64,000 nucleotides of DNA, from NCBI GenBank assembly GCA_964645705.1, contig CAZYAB010000001.1, positions 1 to 64,000 on the forward strand. Direction: 5' to 3'. Position numbers and translations under genes: made by a program. The DNA comes from CAXGTL01 sp964645705. Lineage in GTDB: Archaea > Nanobdellota > Nanobdellia > Woesearchaeales > CAXGTL01. Below are positions 41,250-51,577 of this stretch, in pieces; within the stretch, counting starts at the first letter, position 1; each line of letters begins with the position of its first letter. The notes beneath the pieces were generated by a model. That model saw only the letters and a list, made by a program, of their open reading frames with translations, was not told the origin of the DNA and ran no database searches.

Positions 41250-44200
41250 ATGCAAGAACAATCAAATTCAAATGAAAAGATTCAAACGAATCAAATTAAA
41301 ACAGAACAGACAAAACAGACAGAACAGGTAATACAGCAAACTAATAAAGAGATTAATAAAGAAACTGATGAACAAAAAATAGATAAGAAAAGAAAAAAAA
41401 TAATTGAAACATTGAAGAACTTCTTTACACAAGAAGTAGAAGAGGAAAAACAGAAAACAGAAGATAAAACAAAAACAAGTAAGAAAATAGAAGAGAATAA
41501 AATAATAGGCGAAAAAAAAGAAGAGCAGAAAGAAAAATCAGAAGAACAAATCGAAATAGATATGCAAAGAAAAAGACAAGAATTTATTAATTTTATTAAA
41601 AAAAAACCAATTAATTTGCTTTACATTTTATTCATCTTATTAATACCTATAGGTTATCTTATGTATAAATCAGGAACAAGCAGTTTCTTTCTTTTAGACA
41701 TTTTTATACCATTCCCAATTAATAAATATGGGTTTGTTTCATTTTTTTTAATACTGCCCATAGTTTCATGCACATTATTATATTATAAAAAACAAGCATA
41801 TATTGCTCTATTGTATATTATTAATTCAGGTTTTGCAATTAGACTACAAAATTTACCATTATTAAAAGATATTACAACTGGAAAATATGTGCCTCTTGCC
41901 TTAGACCCGCATGTTTTTTTAAGATATGCGAAGTATCTTTTAGAGCATGGAAAATTTTATGCCATAGATTCTTTGAGGTATCAACCATTTGGAGCTAATA
42001 TGGAGGGTTATAATTCAACAACGTTTTTGTCAAGATTTATTGTTTTCTTGCACAAAATATTTAGAATTTTCAACTCAAATCAAACTATTGAATTTACAGA
42101 TGTAATCTATCCTCCTGTTTGTTTTGCTATTAGTCTAATATTTTTCTTTTTAATTGTTAAAAATTTATTTAATAAAAAAATAGCAATCATTTCAACTTTT
42201 ATCCTATGTGTTGTTCCTACTTATTTATATAGAACAATGGCTGGTTTTTCAGATAAAGAATCATTAGGTCTTATGTTCATGTTTATTACTTTTTATTTTT
42301 TTATTTTGAGTTGGAAATCAGAAAAGATTAGAGAGGTAATTTTATTTGGGTTAATCTCAGGAATAGCGACAGGTTTAATGGGTTTAACTTGGGGTGGTGT
42401 AACTTTTGTTTTATTAATATTTGGAATTTTTACATTTACTGAAATACTTTTAAAGAAATTCAGAAAAACAGACTATTTTTTCTACATTTCTTGGATTATG
42501 CCAATGACTTATATTATGGCTTTCACTACAAACCAATTTGGCGGAATAATTCCTTTATTAAAATCATTTACCTCTGGGATAGCTTATCTTGCTTTTTTAG
42601 TTGCTACGTTTGATTTTTTATTTTTTAAATTAAAGATTTTTAAGTTTAGGGACAATCTTAGTAAAAAATTACCATTAGGAATTACTAGTACTCTTCTCTC
42701 ATTATTTTTTGCTTTTATTGGTATATCAATATTCTTTGGTCCATCTTTTATTCTTAAAAAGATCTCTAGTGTTTTTTCAGATATGATAAATCCTTTTGGA
42801 AAAACAAGATGGGCATTAACAGTGGCAGAATCTCACCAACCTTATTTTACTAATTGGATTAGTGATTTTCAATGGTCATTTATTATTTTCTTTTTTATAG
42901 GTTCAATAATTTTATTTTATTATGCATTAAGGCCTTTATCCAAGAAAGAGTCATTTTCAACTAATTTAGGAATTTATTCTGCAATTTTTGCATTATTTTT
43001 AATATTTTTTTCAATGAGTAGATACAGCAGAGGTAATGCTGTTTGGAATGGAGAGACAATCTTATCAAAAACAATTTATATTGGATCTTTTATTTTTTTC
43101 CTTTTGGTAATGTTTTTATCATACTTATATCTATTTTATTTTGATAAAAATACTTTTAGAAAAATTGAATCAATAGAAAAAAAATATATTTTTATCTTGA
43201 TTTGGTTTATTATTATGCTTGTTGCAGCAAGAAGTGCTTTAAGATTGATTTTAATGCTTGCACCAATAACAAGTATACTTACAAGTTATTTTATTGTTTT
43301 TTCAATCAAAAAGACACAGAAATTTAGTTTAGTAATGAAAGATAAAGTATATAAATATTCTTTGATAGTTTTGATGGTTTTTATCTTAATCATCGCATTC
43401 TGGCCTTTTGCATCATTAGTTAATGCAACTCCTTTAATAAATAAAGTACCTTTTATTAATAGAAATGGTTTTATCATTAACTATGCTGCTTTAAGTATGA
43501 GCCAAGCAAAATATACTGGACCTAGTTATGATCAACAATGGCAATTAGCAGGTAAATGGATTCGTGAAAATACTTCAGAAGATGCTGTATTTGGTCATTG
43601 GTGGGATTATGGTTATTGGGTTCAAACAGGTGGTGAAAGAGCAACAGTTGGTGATGGTGGTAATTGGATAGGTTATTGGAATCATTTAATGGGCAGACAT
43701 GCTTTGATGGGTGAAAATCAAACAGAAGCTTTAGAATTTTTAAATATGCATAATGTAACTCATTTTCTAATTATTGCAGATGAGATTGGAAAAATAGGTG
43801 CTTATTCTTCTATTGGTTCTGATGAGAATTATGATAGATATACTTTTATTCCAACATTTTCATTAAACAATCAATTAACAAAAGAAACAAGAGAAGGCAT
43901 GATCCTTATTTATGAAGGCGTAACCCCTGTTGATGAGGATTTTGAATTTAATGGTGTTAAATATTATGCAAGACAAGCAGCTGTTAAAGATGTTTATATT
44001 CCAATTAAGAAAATAACAATAAATATAGGAGAAAATAAAACAAGACAAGACATGCAAATCATGCAACCATATACTTTGCTTTTCCAACAAAATCAACAAC
44101 CACTTGAAGTTCCTCTTAAATGTTTATATTACCAAGATCAATTCATTGAATTTGATAAACCGGGGTTAAACAATTGTTTTATGGTTATTCCAACCATAAA

Positions 44201-44531
44201 TAATCAAGGCTTTGATCCTAACGGAGCAGGTTTATATCTTGGTAATGATGCTATAAATTCTGTGTGGGTTAATTTATTCTTATTTGAACAAAAAAATACA
44301 AATTATAAAACAAACAATTTTAAATTGGCCTTAAGTCAACAACATCCTATTTTAGATGATGTAGGTAAACAAATAGGTTTTAACATAAACAACGTTGCTT
44401 TATACAATGGAAGATTATTTGGTCCTTTGAAAGTATGGGAAGTTAATTATCCTGAGAATTTAACATTGTATCCAGAATATCTTCATAAGAGTTATCAAGA
44501 GGCAAATATGAGCCATGTTACTGTGATTTGA
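41250..44531 (+). CDS. aglB: oligosaccharyltransferase AglB/STT3 with charged N-terminal extension
   Basis: 1093 residues. It is the catalytic enzyme of archaeal N-glycosylation, moving the lipid-linked glycan to Asn of N-x-S/T. Catalytic landmarks are DPHVFLRYA (Asp219, first outer loop), AGFSDKES (second acidic motif), the TVAE (TIXE-type) motif in TRWALTVAESHQP and WWDYG at 784-788. About 13 membrane helices are followed by a soluble C-terminal domain. Residues 1-117 are an unusual Gln/Lys/Glu-rich cytoplasmic extension. GGTGA precedes the ATG. Neighbouring glycosyltransferases probably build its glycan; the upstream surface proteins are likely acceptors. Confidence 0.93.
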   Translation: MQEQSNSNEKIQTNQIKTEQTKQTEQVIQQTNKEINKETDEQKIDKKRKKIIETLKNFFTQEVEEEKQKTEDKTKTSKKIEENKIIGEKKEEQKEKSEEQIEIDMQRKRQEFINFIKKKPINLLYILFILLIPIGYLMYKSGTSSFFLLDIFIPFPINKYGFVSFFLILPIVSCTLLYYKKQAYIALLYIINSGFAIRLQNLPLLKDITTGKYVPLALDPHVFLRYAKYLLEHGKFYAIDSLRYQPFGANMEGYNSTTFLSRFIVFLHKIFRIFNSNQTIEFTDVIYPPVCFAISLIFFFLIVKNLFNKKIAIISTFILCVVPTYLYRTMAGFSDKESLGLMFMFITFYFFILSWKSEKIREVILFGLISGIATGLMGLTWGGVTFVLLIFGIFTFTEILLKKFRKTDYFFYISWIMPMTYIMAFTTNQFGGIIPLLKSFTSGIAYLAFLVATFDFLFFKLKIFKFRDNLSKKLPLGITSTLLSLFFAFIGISIFFGPSFILKKISSVFSDMINPFGKTRWALTVAESHQPYFTNWISDFQWSFIIFFFIGSIILFYYALRPLSKKESFSTNLGIYSAIFALFLIFFSMSRYSRGNAVWNGETILSKTIYIGSFIFFLLVMFLSYLYLFYFDKNTFRKIESIEKKYIFILIWFIIMLVAARSALRLILMLAPITSILTSYFIVFSIKKTQKFSLVMKDKVYKYSLIVLMVFILIIAFWPFASLVNATPLINKVPFINRNGFIINYAALSMSQAKYTGPSYDQQWQLAGKWIRENTSEDAVFGHWWDYGYWVQTGGERATVGDGGNWIGYWNHLMGRHALMGENQTEALEFLNMHNVTHFLIIADEIGKIGAYSSIGSDENYDRYTFIPTFSLNNQLTKETREGMILIYEGVTPVDEDFEFNGVKYYARQAAVKDVYIPIKKITINIGENKTRQDMQIMQPYTLLFQQNQQPLEVPLKCLYYQDQFIEFDKPGLNNCFMVIPTINNQGFDPNGAGLYLGNDAINSVWVNLFLFEQKNTNYKTNNFKLALSQQHPILDDVGKQIGFNINNVALYNGRLFGPLKVWEVNYPENLTLYPEYLHKSYQEANMSHVTVI

Positions 44532-44582
44532 ATAAACATCGTTTTATTAATAGTAGATATTATTAAATAATAGGTATAAAAA

Positions 44583-45530
44583 ATGCCACATATATCAATT
44601 GTAATTCCAGTATATGATGAAGAAAAGAATATATCTCTTTTGTATTCTTCATTAAAAGACATACTTAAAAAGATAAAAAGGACACATGAAATAATCTTTG
44701 TAGATGATGGAAGTAGAGATCAAACATTAGGGAATTTGATAGAAATTAAAAAAAAAGATAAAAATGTTAAAATTATTAAATTTAGAAGAAACTTTGGTCA
44801 ATCAGCTGCAATGGATGCTGGATTTAAGCTTGCAAGAGGAAGTATAATAATCGCAATGGACGCAGATTTACAGAATGATCCTAATGATATCCCAAGACTA
44901 ATTACAAAAATAGATCAAGGTTATGATGTTGTGAGTGGTTGGAGATATAATAGAAAGGATTCTTTTTCAAAAAGAATGTTTTCAAAATTTGCTAACAAAT
45001 TATATCGAAAATTGACAGGAATAAGAATACATGATAGTGGTTGTTCATTAAAAGCATATAAAAAACAGGCAATAGGAACAATCAATTTGTATGGTGAAAT
45101 GCACAGACATATTCCTGCATTATTATGTGCACAAGGTTTTAAGATTGGAGAAATAAAAGTAAAACATAAAAAAAGAAAATTTGGAAAAACAAAATATGGT
45201 TATTCGAGATTGTTGAAAGGATTTCTTGATTTACTTTATGTATATTTCTGGATTAGATATTCGCATAAACCATTGCATTTTTTTGGAAAATGGGGCATTG
45301 TACAAATAATCATGGGTGGAGTTATTGGGATATTTAAAGCAATTAATCTATTTATTAAAATACTTATACAAGATCAGGTTGTATTTGTTGGCCCTCTTTT
45401 ATTACTTGCTGTATTATTAATAATAAGTGGGACATTATTTATTTTATTTGGTTTTCTTGCCGAAATGAAAATAAGATTATTTTTCACACAATCAAAAAAA
45501 ACTTATTATAATATTGAAAAAATAATCTAA
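44583..45530 (+). CDS. polyprenyl-phosphate GT2 glycosyltransferase (DPM1/GtrB-like)
   Basis: 315 residues: a GT2 domain (ISIVIPVYDEEKNI, IIFVDDGSRDQT, AMDADLQNDP, then the GCSLKAYKK and GEMHRHIPALL helices) and two C-terminal membrane helices (about 240-262 and 275-300). This is the layout of enzymes that load a single sugar onto dolichyl or undecaprenyl phosphate on the inner face. Such lipid-linked sugars are donors for GT-C enzymes, which are frequent in this window. It follows aglB by 51 bases with AGGT before the ATG. Confidence 0.88.
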   Translation: MPHISIVIPVYDEEKNISLLYSSLKDILKKIKRTHEIIFVDDGSRDQTLGNLIEIKKKDKNVKIIKFRRNFGQSAAMDAGFKLARGSIIIAMDADLQNDPNDIPRLITKIDQGYDVVSGWRYNRKDSFSKRMFSKFANKLYRKLTGIRIHDSGCSLKAYKKQAIGTINLYGEMHRHIPALLCAQGFKIGEIKVKHKKRKFGKTKYGYSRLLKGFLDLLYVYFWIRYSHKPLHFFGKWGIVQIIMGGVIGIFKAINLFIKILIQDQVVFVGPLLLLAVLLIISGTLFILFGFLAEMKIRLFFTQSKKTYYNIEKII

Positions 45531-45574
45531 AAAAAGAGGATTAATTATTAATTATTTATTATTTGGGTTTTATT

Positions 45575-46888
45575 ATGTTAAAAAATAGAGTAGTAATACT
45601 AGGAGGAGGAATTTGTGGTTTAGCCTTAGCTCATCAATTAAATAAATTTAATATCAAAAATGTAATTATTGAGAAGAATAAAGAAATAGGCGGTATTGCT
45701 GGAAGCTATTTAATAAATGATTTTTATATAGAAAAATGTTATCATCATTTGTTTGCAACTGATAAGACATTCTTAAGATTGACAAAAGAGTTAGAGATAT
45801 ATAATAATATAAAATGGTATAAAAGTAGTAACTCATTTTATCACAAAAATAAATTTTATAAATTTTCATCACCTATAGATCTTTTATTATTTAAACCACT
45901 AAAATTTATAGATAGAATTAGACTTGGTTTTAGTTTACTTAGCATAAAAAAAACAAAAAATTGGATCATGCTTGATAAAATAGATGCAAAAAGTTGGTTA
46001 ATAAAAAATTTAGGTAAGAATGCATTTAAAATAATATTTAAGCCATTGCTTGAAACAAAATTTGGAGTAAATATTAATAAAGCAAGTGCAGCTTTTGTTT
46101 TTGGTAGATTAAGTGCGAGGGTTCAATCCAGAACAGGAAATAATACTAGTGAGAAATTAGGATATTATGATCATGGTTTCCATTATTTTATAAAAACATG
46201 GTTCAATAATATTAAACAAAATGGATCTATTATAAAAACAAGTTCTAATATAATAAATATCAGAAGATCAAAAAATAAGAAATATATAGTAGAATATAAA
46301 GAAAATGGTAAGATAAAATCTATTGAATCAAAATATGTGATAAGCACAATTCCTTTAGAATTGTTATCTCAAATTTGTAAGTTTAATTTAAATAGAAAGG
46401 TAAAAAATATAAAATATGCATCTGCAATCTGTACTGTGTTTGGGATTAAGAGAAAATTATCCGATTTTTACTGGACTAATATAATAAATAAGAACAAAAT
46501 ATTTGGAGCATTAATTGAACACACTAATTTAGTGCCTAAAAAATATTATAATAATAATCATATTATTTATCTAATTAATTATCTGGATACAAAACATGCT
46601 TATTGGAAATTAATGGATAAAAGATTACTTGAGATTTATGTTTCAGAGTTAAAAAAAATGTTTAAATATTTTAATTACAACGACATAATCTGGTATAAAA
46701 TTTACAAAGAGCAGTTTGCAACACCTATTTTCTCAATTAATTATAATGATAACATCCCTCCATTAGAATGTGCAAAGAATTTCTTTGTTTGCGGAAGTTT
46801 TCAAATATACCCTTATAGCAGAAATATGAATAATATTATTAAAATAGGACTTAATGTGGCAAAAACATTACAAAATAGGTTAAAATAA
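45575..46888 (+). CDS. FAD/NAD-dependent amine-oxidase-like oxidoreductase of glycan cluster
   Basis: 437 residues. The N-terminal Rossmann GGGICGLALAHQL and the EKNKEIGG second Gly motif bind FAD. The middle resembles the protoporphyrinogen-oxidase / UDP-galactopyranose-mutase superfamily (YYDHGFHYFIKTW, VISTIPLELL), and a C-terminal FVCGSFQIYPYSRNMNN closes the FAD site. Members occur often in polysaccharide loci, where they oxidise or isomerise sugars or lipid carriers; the reaction here is unknown. ATG 45575 is preferred over an in-frame TTG at 45563. It lies between the DPM1-like GT and the YfhO-like gene, same strand. Confidence 0.82.
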   Translation: MLKNRVVILGGGICGLALAHQLNKFNIKNVIIEKNKEIGGIAGSYLINDFYIEKCYHHLFATDKTFLRLTKELEIYNNIKWYKSSNSFYHKNKFYKFSSPIDLLLFKPLKFIDRIRLGFSLLSIKKTKNWIMLDKIDAKSWLIKNLGKNAFKIIFKPLLETKFGVNINKASAAFVFGRLSARVQSRTGNNTSEKLGYYDHGFHYFIKTWFNNIKQNGSIIKTSSNIINIRRSKNKKYIVEYKENGKIKSIESKYVISTIPLELLSQICKFNLNRKVKNIKYASAICTVFGIKRKLSDFYWTNIINKNKIFGALIEHTNLVPKKYYNNNHIIYLINYLDTKHAYWKLMDKRLLEIYVSELKKMFKYFNYNDIIWYKIYKEQFATPIFSINYNDNIPPLECAKNFFVCGSFQIYPYSRNMNNIIKIGLNVAKTLQNRLK

Positions 46889-46919
46889 TAAGAAATAGGA
46901 AAAAAATAAAAATTTAAAA

Positions 46920-49232
46920 ATGGAAAACATAAAAATAAAAGGAACAAAAAAAAGAAAAAAAAGAAAAAAAGGAAACAGAACATTACAGTTTATTTTTTTA
47001 TTATTACTTTTAAGTTTAATCTTCTTTTATAAAATCCCTTTTAATTATGATGAAATTTTATATAGTGACCATTCTGATCTTATTGGACAATATTCATACT
47101 GGAAATATTTTATTAAATCTTCATTTGAACAATATAAGGAAATTCCTTTGTGGAATCCTTACAGTTTTTCAGGGCAACCTTTTTTAGGTAATTTACATTA
47201 TCAGGTTTTTTATCCTCCATTCACATTATTTTTATTAATTAATCCTGATTTATTATTTGGATATATGTTTATTTTTCATTGTTTTTTAGCAGGCACCTTT
47301 ATGTTTTTTCTATTGAGAGAATTCAAACTGAATAATTTTAGTTCATTTATAGGTGCTATAACTTATATGATTTCATTTAGATTTATCATGCATGTTTATA
47401 GTGGTCATTTAAGTATTCTTCCAACTGTAGTTTGTTTGCCTTTGGCATTTTTCTTTACAGAAAAGGCAATTAAAAACAAGAGAATTTATTGGGCATCATT
47501 ATCCGGATTAACATTAGGAATACAATTTTTAGGTGCACACACACAATATTTTTTTTATACTTGTTTTTTTATTTCATGTTATATAATTTTTTCATCACTA
47601 ACAAGACTTAAAATTAAAAAAATAATTCTATTACTATTAACAACATTTATTATAACCACCCTCATAGCTTCTATACAATTAATACCATCATATGAATTTT
47701 CAAGATATAGTACAAGGAGCAGTGGTCTTGATACAGAATCAAGTATAAAATTTTCTCTACCTCCGTATGAGATAATATCTTTTATAATACCCAAATTCTT
47801 TGGTGATCCAAGAAATAATACTTATTTTGGTAGGTGGAATATAACCGAAACTGCGGCATATATTGGCGTCCTTCCTTTTATATTTGCATTGGTTACTATT
47901 TTTATTATCAATAGAAAAAATCATTATCAATATAAGGATTATAGAATTTATAAATATTTCTTCACGTTTTCTACAATTTTTTCATTATTATTTGCATTTG
48001 GTAAGTATACTCCATTATTTTGGTTTTTCTATAAATTTATTCCAGGATTTAATTTCTTTAGAGGGCCATCTAAGATGTTGTTTTTTTATGTCTTTTTTAT
48101 GATAATTCTTGCATCAATAGGTTTTGATTGGTTCTTGAAACATAGAAATAGTAATCAAATTAAAAGAATAAAAAAGGTTTTAGCAACTATCCTTATTATA
48201 TCATTATTATGCATTACTGTTTCATTTATATTAAGAGATAGAATAATAAATTTGGGTGAGGAGCTTGTTTCAAATCTTTATCTAAATAATCCTCAAAGTA
48301 ACAGAATAGTTGGGGAAAATCTAGATTTTTTTATTAGTAAAGTTCCTCAAATTTATTACCATATTCTTGTTCAGTTAATTCTTTTTACAATATTACTAAT
48401 TTTATCGTTTTTAGTTTTTTATAATGCTCTAAAAAATAAGAAGATCTTTTTTTTGCTTATTTTATTTGTAATTTTATTCGATTTAACATTATTTAGTGCA
48501 ACATTTATACAAACAAAACCAATAATAGATGTTTTTAAATCAAATGGACATTTAAATACAATAAAAATTGATATGGTGGACAATGGTCAAATATTCAGGA
48601 TATTGGATTTATCTGGTTTATTACCACAGCACATCACCATTAGACATAATATACAAAAGACACTTGGCTATGACCCGATGATATTAAATGATTATTATAA
48701 TTATATTCATGAATTGGGAAATGGTCCTAATAGAAATTTAGAAGTGATAAATATAAATAAAGTGAGCAATCATACAATGTTGAATTGGCTTAATGTTAAA
48801 TATATTATAGATAAAGATAGTAAATTAGTTATGAACAAAGGTTATTTGCCAAGAGCATTTTTTTCAGAGGATGGATCTAAAGCTGAAATAGAATTTTATT
48901 CACCAAATAAAATAATAGTCAATACAAGTGGTAGAATAGGTGAATTAATATTGTGCGAAAACTATTTCCCTGGTTGGAAAGCTTATATTAATAATGAATC
49001 AGAAAAGAATAATAAAATAAATGTATATAAAGTAAATAGAATTTTTAGAGCAGTAAACGTAAACAAACCAACTAATAAAGTAATATTTGTTTATGATCCT
49101 TTAAGTTATAAAATTGGGAAAATTCTTTCTTTAATAGGAATTATTATTGTTCTCTTCATCTTTTTTTTAGATAGAAAAAAAATTAAAGAAGCAAATTCAA
49201 ATGAAATTAAAAAGAAAAATCAAGAAAAGTAG
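46920..49232 (+). CDS. YfhO-like GT-C membrane protein
   Basis: 770 residues with a basic N-terminal tail (KKRKKRKKGN), about 13 membrane helices and a C-terminal outer domain ending in a final helix. The C-terminal ENYFPGWKAYIN motif and the LPRAFF stretch are typical of YfhO-family proteins, which in Gram-positive bacteria glycosylate lipoteichoic acid. The first outer loop SDHSDLIGQYSYWK supplies acidic residues. It likely moves a lipid-linked sugar outside the membrane. It overlaps the next GT-C gene by 32 bases. Confidence 0.83.
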   Translation: MENIKIKGTKKRKKRKKGNRTLQFIFLLLLLSLIFFYKIPFNYDEILYSDHSDLIGQYSYWKYFIKSSFEQYKEIPLWNPYSFSGQPFLGNLHYQVFYPPFTLFLLINPDLLFGYMFIFHCFLAGTFMFFLLREFKLNNFSSFIGAITYMISFRFIMHVYSGHLSILPTVVCLPLAFFFTEKAIKNKRIYWASLSGLTLGIQFLGAHTQYFFYTCFFISCYIIFSSLTRLKIKKIILLLLTTFIITTLIASIQLIPSYEFSRYSTRSSGLDTESSIKFSLPPYEIISFIIPKFFGDPRNNTYFGRWNITETAAYIGVLPFIFALVTIFIINRKNHYQYKDYRIYKYFFTFSTIFSLLFAFGKYTPLFWFFYKFIPGFNFFRGPSKMLFFYVFFMIILASIGFDWFLKHRNSNQIKRIKKVLATILIISLLCITVSFILRDRIINLGEELVSNLYLNNPQSNRIVGENLDFFISKVPQIYYHILVQLILFTILLILSFLVFYNALKNKKIFFLLILFVILFDLTLFSATFIQTKPIIDVFKSNGHLNTIKIDMVDNGQIFRILDLSGLLPQHITIRHNIQKTLGYDPMILNDYYNYIHELGNGPNRNLEVININKVSNHTMLNWLNVKYIIDKDSKLVMNKGYLPRAFFSEDGSKAEIEFYSPNKIIVNTSGRIGELILCENYFPGWKAYINNESEKNNKINVYKVNRIFRAVNVNKPTNKVIFVYDPLSYKIGKILSLIGIIIVLFIFFLDRKKIKEANSNEIKKKNQEK

Positions 49233-50985
49233 AATTTTAATAGTGTTAATTTTATTATCTTTTTTGTTAGGTATATTATTAATCCCCAATTCCCCTACAG
49301 AAGGGGATTCTATTGGTTATGCTAATGAACTTAGGTCATTTGTTGAAGGAAATTATCTTCTTTCAAGTTTCTCATATCATAAACCTCTTTTTATGTTTTT
49401 TAATTATATCTCATACAAATTTCTAAACGCTTTTAATAATGTTTCATTTTTATTTGCCATTGCGTTTACGTCTGTCGTTTTTGGTAGTCTTTCTATTCTT
49501 TTGGTGTTTAATTTTGTTAAACATTTAACAAAAAGAGATGATGTTGCATTAGTTTCTGTATTTTTATTCTCATTTTCACCTTTTGTTTTGTGGTTTAAGT
49601 CTTTTCCACTTAGTGAAATAACTTCACTTTTTTTTGTTCTGTTAAGTTTTGTTTTGCTCTTCTTTTATGAAGATAATTCCAAAATGATTTATTTAGTTTT
49701 ATCTTTATTTGTTTGTGGACTTAGCCTTCTTGTAAGATTTTCAAATATCTTTTTTATTCCTATGTATTCATTATATTTCTTTTATATTCTCTATATAAAA
49801 AAGAAATTAAAACTCTTTCCTTTAATTATTTGTTTTTTATTGCCTATTGGAATTTACGTGTTTGTAATTAGTACATTTATACGGCCAGATTTTCAAATTA
49901 TTAATTTTTTTTCAGTCTCTTCCCAGCACATCTCTGGTTTAAAAAATATGTTTAATTTTGAAATTTGGATAGCACATTTATTCCAAATTATTAATGGTTT
50001 TACATTAACATCTTTTGTATTGGTTTTTGGGGGATTTTTTATTTTATTAAAAAATGCATTTTACAAAAACACACAAAAAGGAATGCTAACAAAGGAGGAT
50101 TCTTTAAAGTTAATTTTCTTCTCTTTATTTTGGTGTTTTCCTTCTTTATTTTATTATGCTGCTATTATGAATCCTCTCTTAAGATATGAAATTAACCTAT
50201 TACCAATTTTAATTTTGCTAGCTTCATTATCTATTTTTCATTTTAGACAGTTTAATCGTATTTATCTTTATATTCTCTTTTCTTTGTCTATATTATTTGA
50301 TTTATTAATTAATTACTTACCAATTTCTGAGTATTATTATGGTGGCAGCACATTACATTCTATATTCTCTTTTTTTGTTTATTTTGATTTAGTTTATGTC
50401 ATTTTCTCCCTTATTATTATTTTTGTAGTGTATACATATGTTAAAAAGAAAGTAAAGAAAATAAAAAAGTTATCTTTTATAGTAATTATAATTATTATAA
50501 TGATTCTTCATGCTTTGCCTGTGTCAATGTTACTAATTAAACAAACACATTATATGCATTCAATAGCTTCATGGTATGGAGAAAATGTGCCATCAGATTC
50601 AACCATAATTGCTGGTAAAGAAGCTTCTTTTGACTATTTTTTTATGCCATCATCTAATATTATTGAATACAGGGGACTTTTTTATAAATATAGCAGTTCA
50701 TCTGAAACAGATTTAGAGAAATCTATTGTAATTCAAAATATCTCTTCAAGTTTAGATTCTAATAAATCAGTTTACATTTCAACAGATGTCTATCTTAAAG
50801 ATTTAGTTGAGTACCTTAAAAGTAAAAATAATTTTAATTTAAATTTAAAAAAGATCATTCCTTCTGAGAAAATCAGAAGCCAATACGATCCAGCCGGAGT
50901 TTTTATGAATTATGCTAGCTTAATTAAATCAGAAGATATATACATCTATGAAATAAATAAAAATGTTAATATAGAAAATATTTGA
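49201..50985 (+). CDS. ArnT/PMT-like GT-C glycosyltransferase
   Basis: 594 residues, about 12-13 membrane helices. Outer loop 1 reads TEGDSIGYANELRSF, with the acidic site expected for GT-C enzymes using polyprenyl-phosphate sugars. A soluble C-terminal domain of ~110 residues includes SWYGENVPSDSTIIAGKE, a pattern shared with other GT-C proteins in this window. The gene starts inside the end of the YfhO-like gene (32-base overlap), so the two are translated together. Sugar donor and acceptor unknown. Confidence 0.82.
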   Translation: MKLKRKIKKSRILIVLILLSFLLGILLIPNSPTEGDSIGYANELRSFVEGNYLLSSFSYHKPLFMFFNYISYKFLNAFNNVSFLFAIAFTSVVFGSLSILLVFNFVKHLTKRDDVALVSVFLFSFSPFVLWFKSFPLSEITSLFFVLLSFVLLFFYEDNSKMIYLVLSLFVCGLSLLVRFSNIFFIPMYSLYFFYILYIKKKLKLFPLIICFLLPIGIYVFVISTFIRPDFQIINFFSVSSQHISGLKNMFNFEIWIAHLFQIINGFTLTSFVLVFGGFFILLKNAFYKNTQKGMLTKEDSLKLIFFSLFWCFPSLFYYAAIMNPLLRYEINLLPILILLASLSIFHFRQFNRIYLYILFSLSILFDLLINYLPISEYYYGGSTLHSIFSFFVYFDLVYVIFSLIIIFVVYTYVKKKVKKIKKLSFIVIIIIIMILHALPVSMLLIKQTHYMHSIASWYGENVPSDSTIIAGKEASFDYFFMPSSNIIEYRGLFYKYSSSSETDLEKSIVIQNISSSLDSNKSVYISTDVYLKDLVEYLKSKNNFNLNLKKIIPSEKIRSQYDPAGVFMNYASLIKSEDIYIYEINKNVNIENI

Positions 50986-51007
50986 TTTGTTTTTTTTTAA
51001 ATTATCT

Positions 51008-51559
51008 TTATTTGTAAGCGATGGTTAAAGTGTTAAATCCTAATTGGAAGTGTTTTATTTTTATATTTCTAAACTTTGCTTTTTTCAATATTCTATGGAG
51101 ATGTTTTTTTGAGAAATAGTTTTGATGATCAAAAACAAAATTAGGATCTACTAATCCTAAAAACGCTAATGTTTCTAAGATAGGTTTTGCTTGTTTTGAT
51201 GGGGTGGTTATAATTACTTTCCCCTCCTTTTTTAATATTCTATATAGTTCATTAATTACTTCTTGTGGATAAAACATGTGCTCTAAAACTGCCAACAATA
51301 TAAAAACTTCAACAGAATTAGATTTTAGAGGAATCTTTTTCTTTATTTTTTTATTAATTAAAATTAATTTATTATCTTTGTAATTCTCAACTTCTTGATC
51401 AATACCAATTCCCTTTTTAATTATATTTTTAAGTTTCTTGAGATATCTTGCATGGAACCCACAACCTATGTCACATAATATGCAATTTTTAGGGATTTCA
51501 TTCTTTATAGTTCTTTCCCTTAGTTCTTCAAATAGTCTAACTAAAAAAGTTTCCTCCAT
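51008..51559 (-). CDS. class I SAM-dependent methyltransferase
   Basis: 183 residues. The SAM site is CDIGCGFHARYL (motif I) with an acidic IGIDQE at the second strand, VFILLAVLEHM (motif IV region) and the YRILKKEGKVIITTP strand typical of Methyltransf_11/23. It is the last gene of a five-gene minus-strand operon that makes a CDP-6-deoxyhexose, so O-methylation of a sugar or glycan end is likely. Spacing to the upstream GT2 gene is 18 bases. Confidence 0.85.
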   Translation of the reverse strand: MEETFLVRLFEELRERTIKNEIPKNCILCDIGCGFHARYLKKLKNIIKKGIGIDQEVENYKDNKLILINKKIKKKIPLKSNSVEVFILLAVLEHMFYPQEVINELYRILKKEGKVIITTPSKQAKPILETLAFLGLVDPNFVFDHQNYFSKKHLHRILKKAKFRNIKIKHFQLGFNTLTIAYK

Positions 51560-51577
51560 ATAAGGGGGTATTTATTA

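Noticed and set aside
46125..46140. T-loop-like GGGTTCAATCC suggesting a tRNA
   Set aside because: It lies inside the flavin oxidoreductase gene (RVQSR codons) and no acceptor or anticodon stems can be formed around it.
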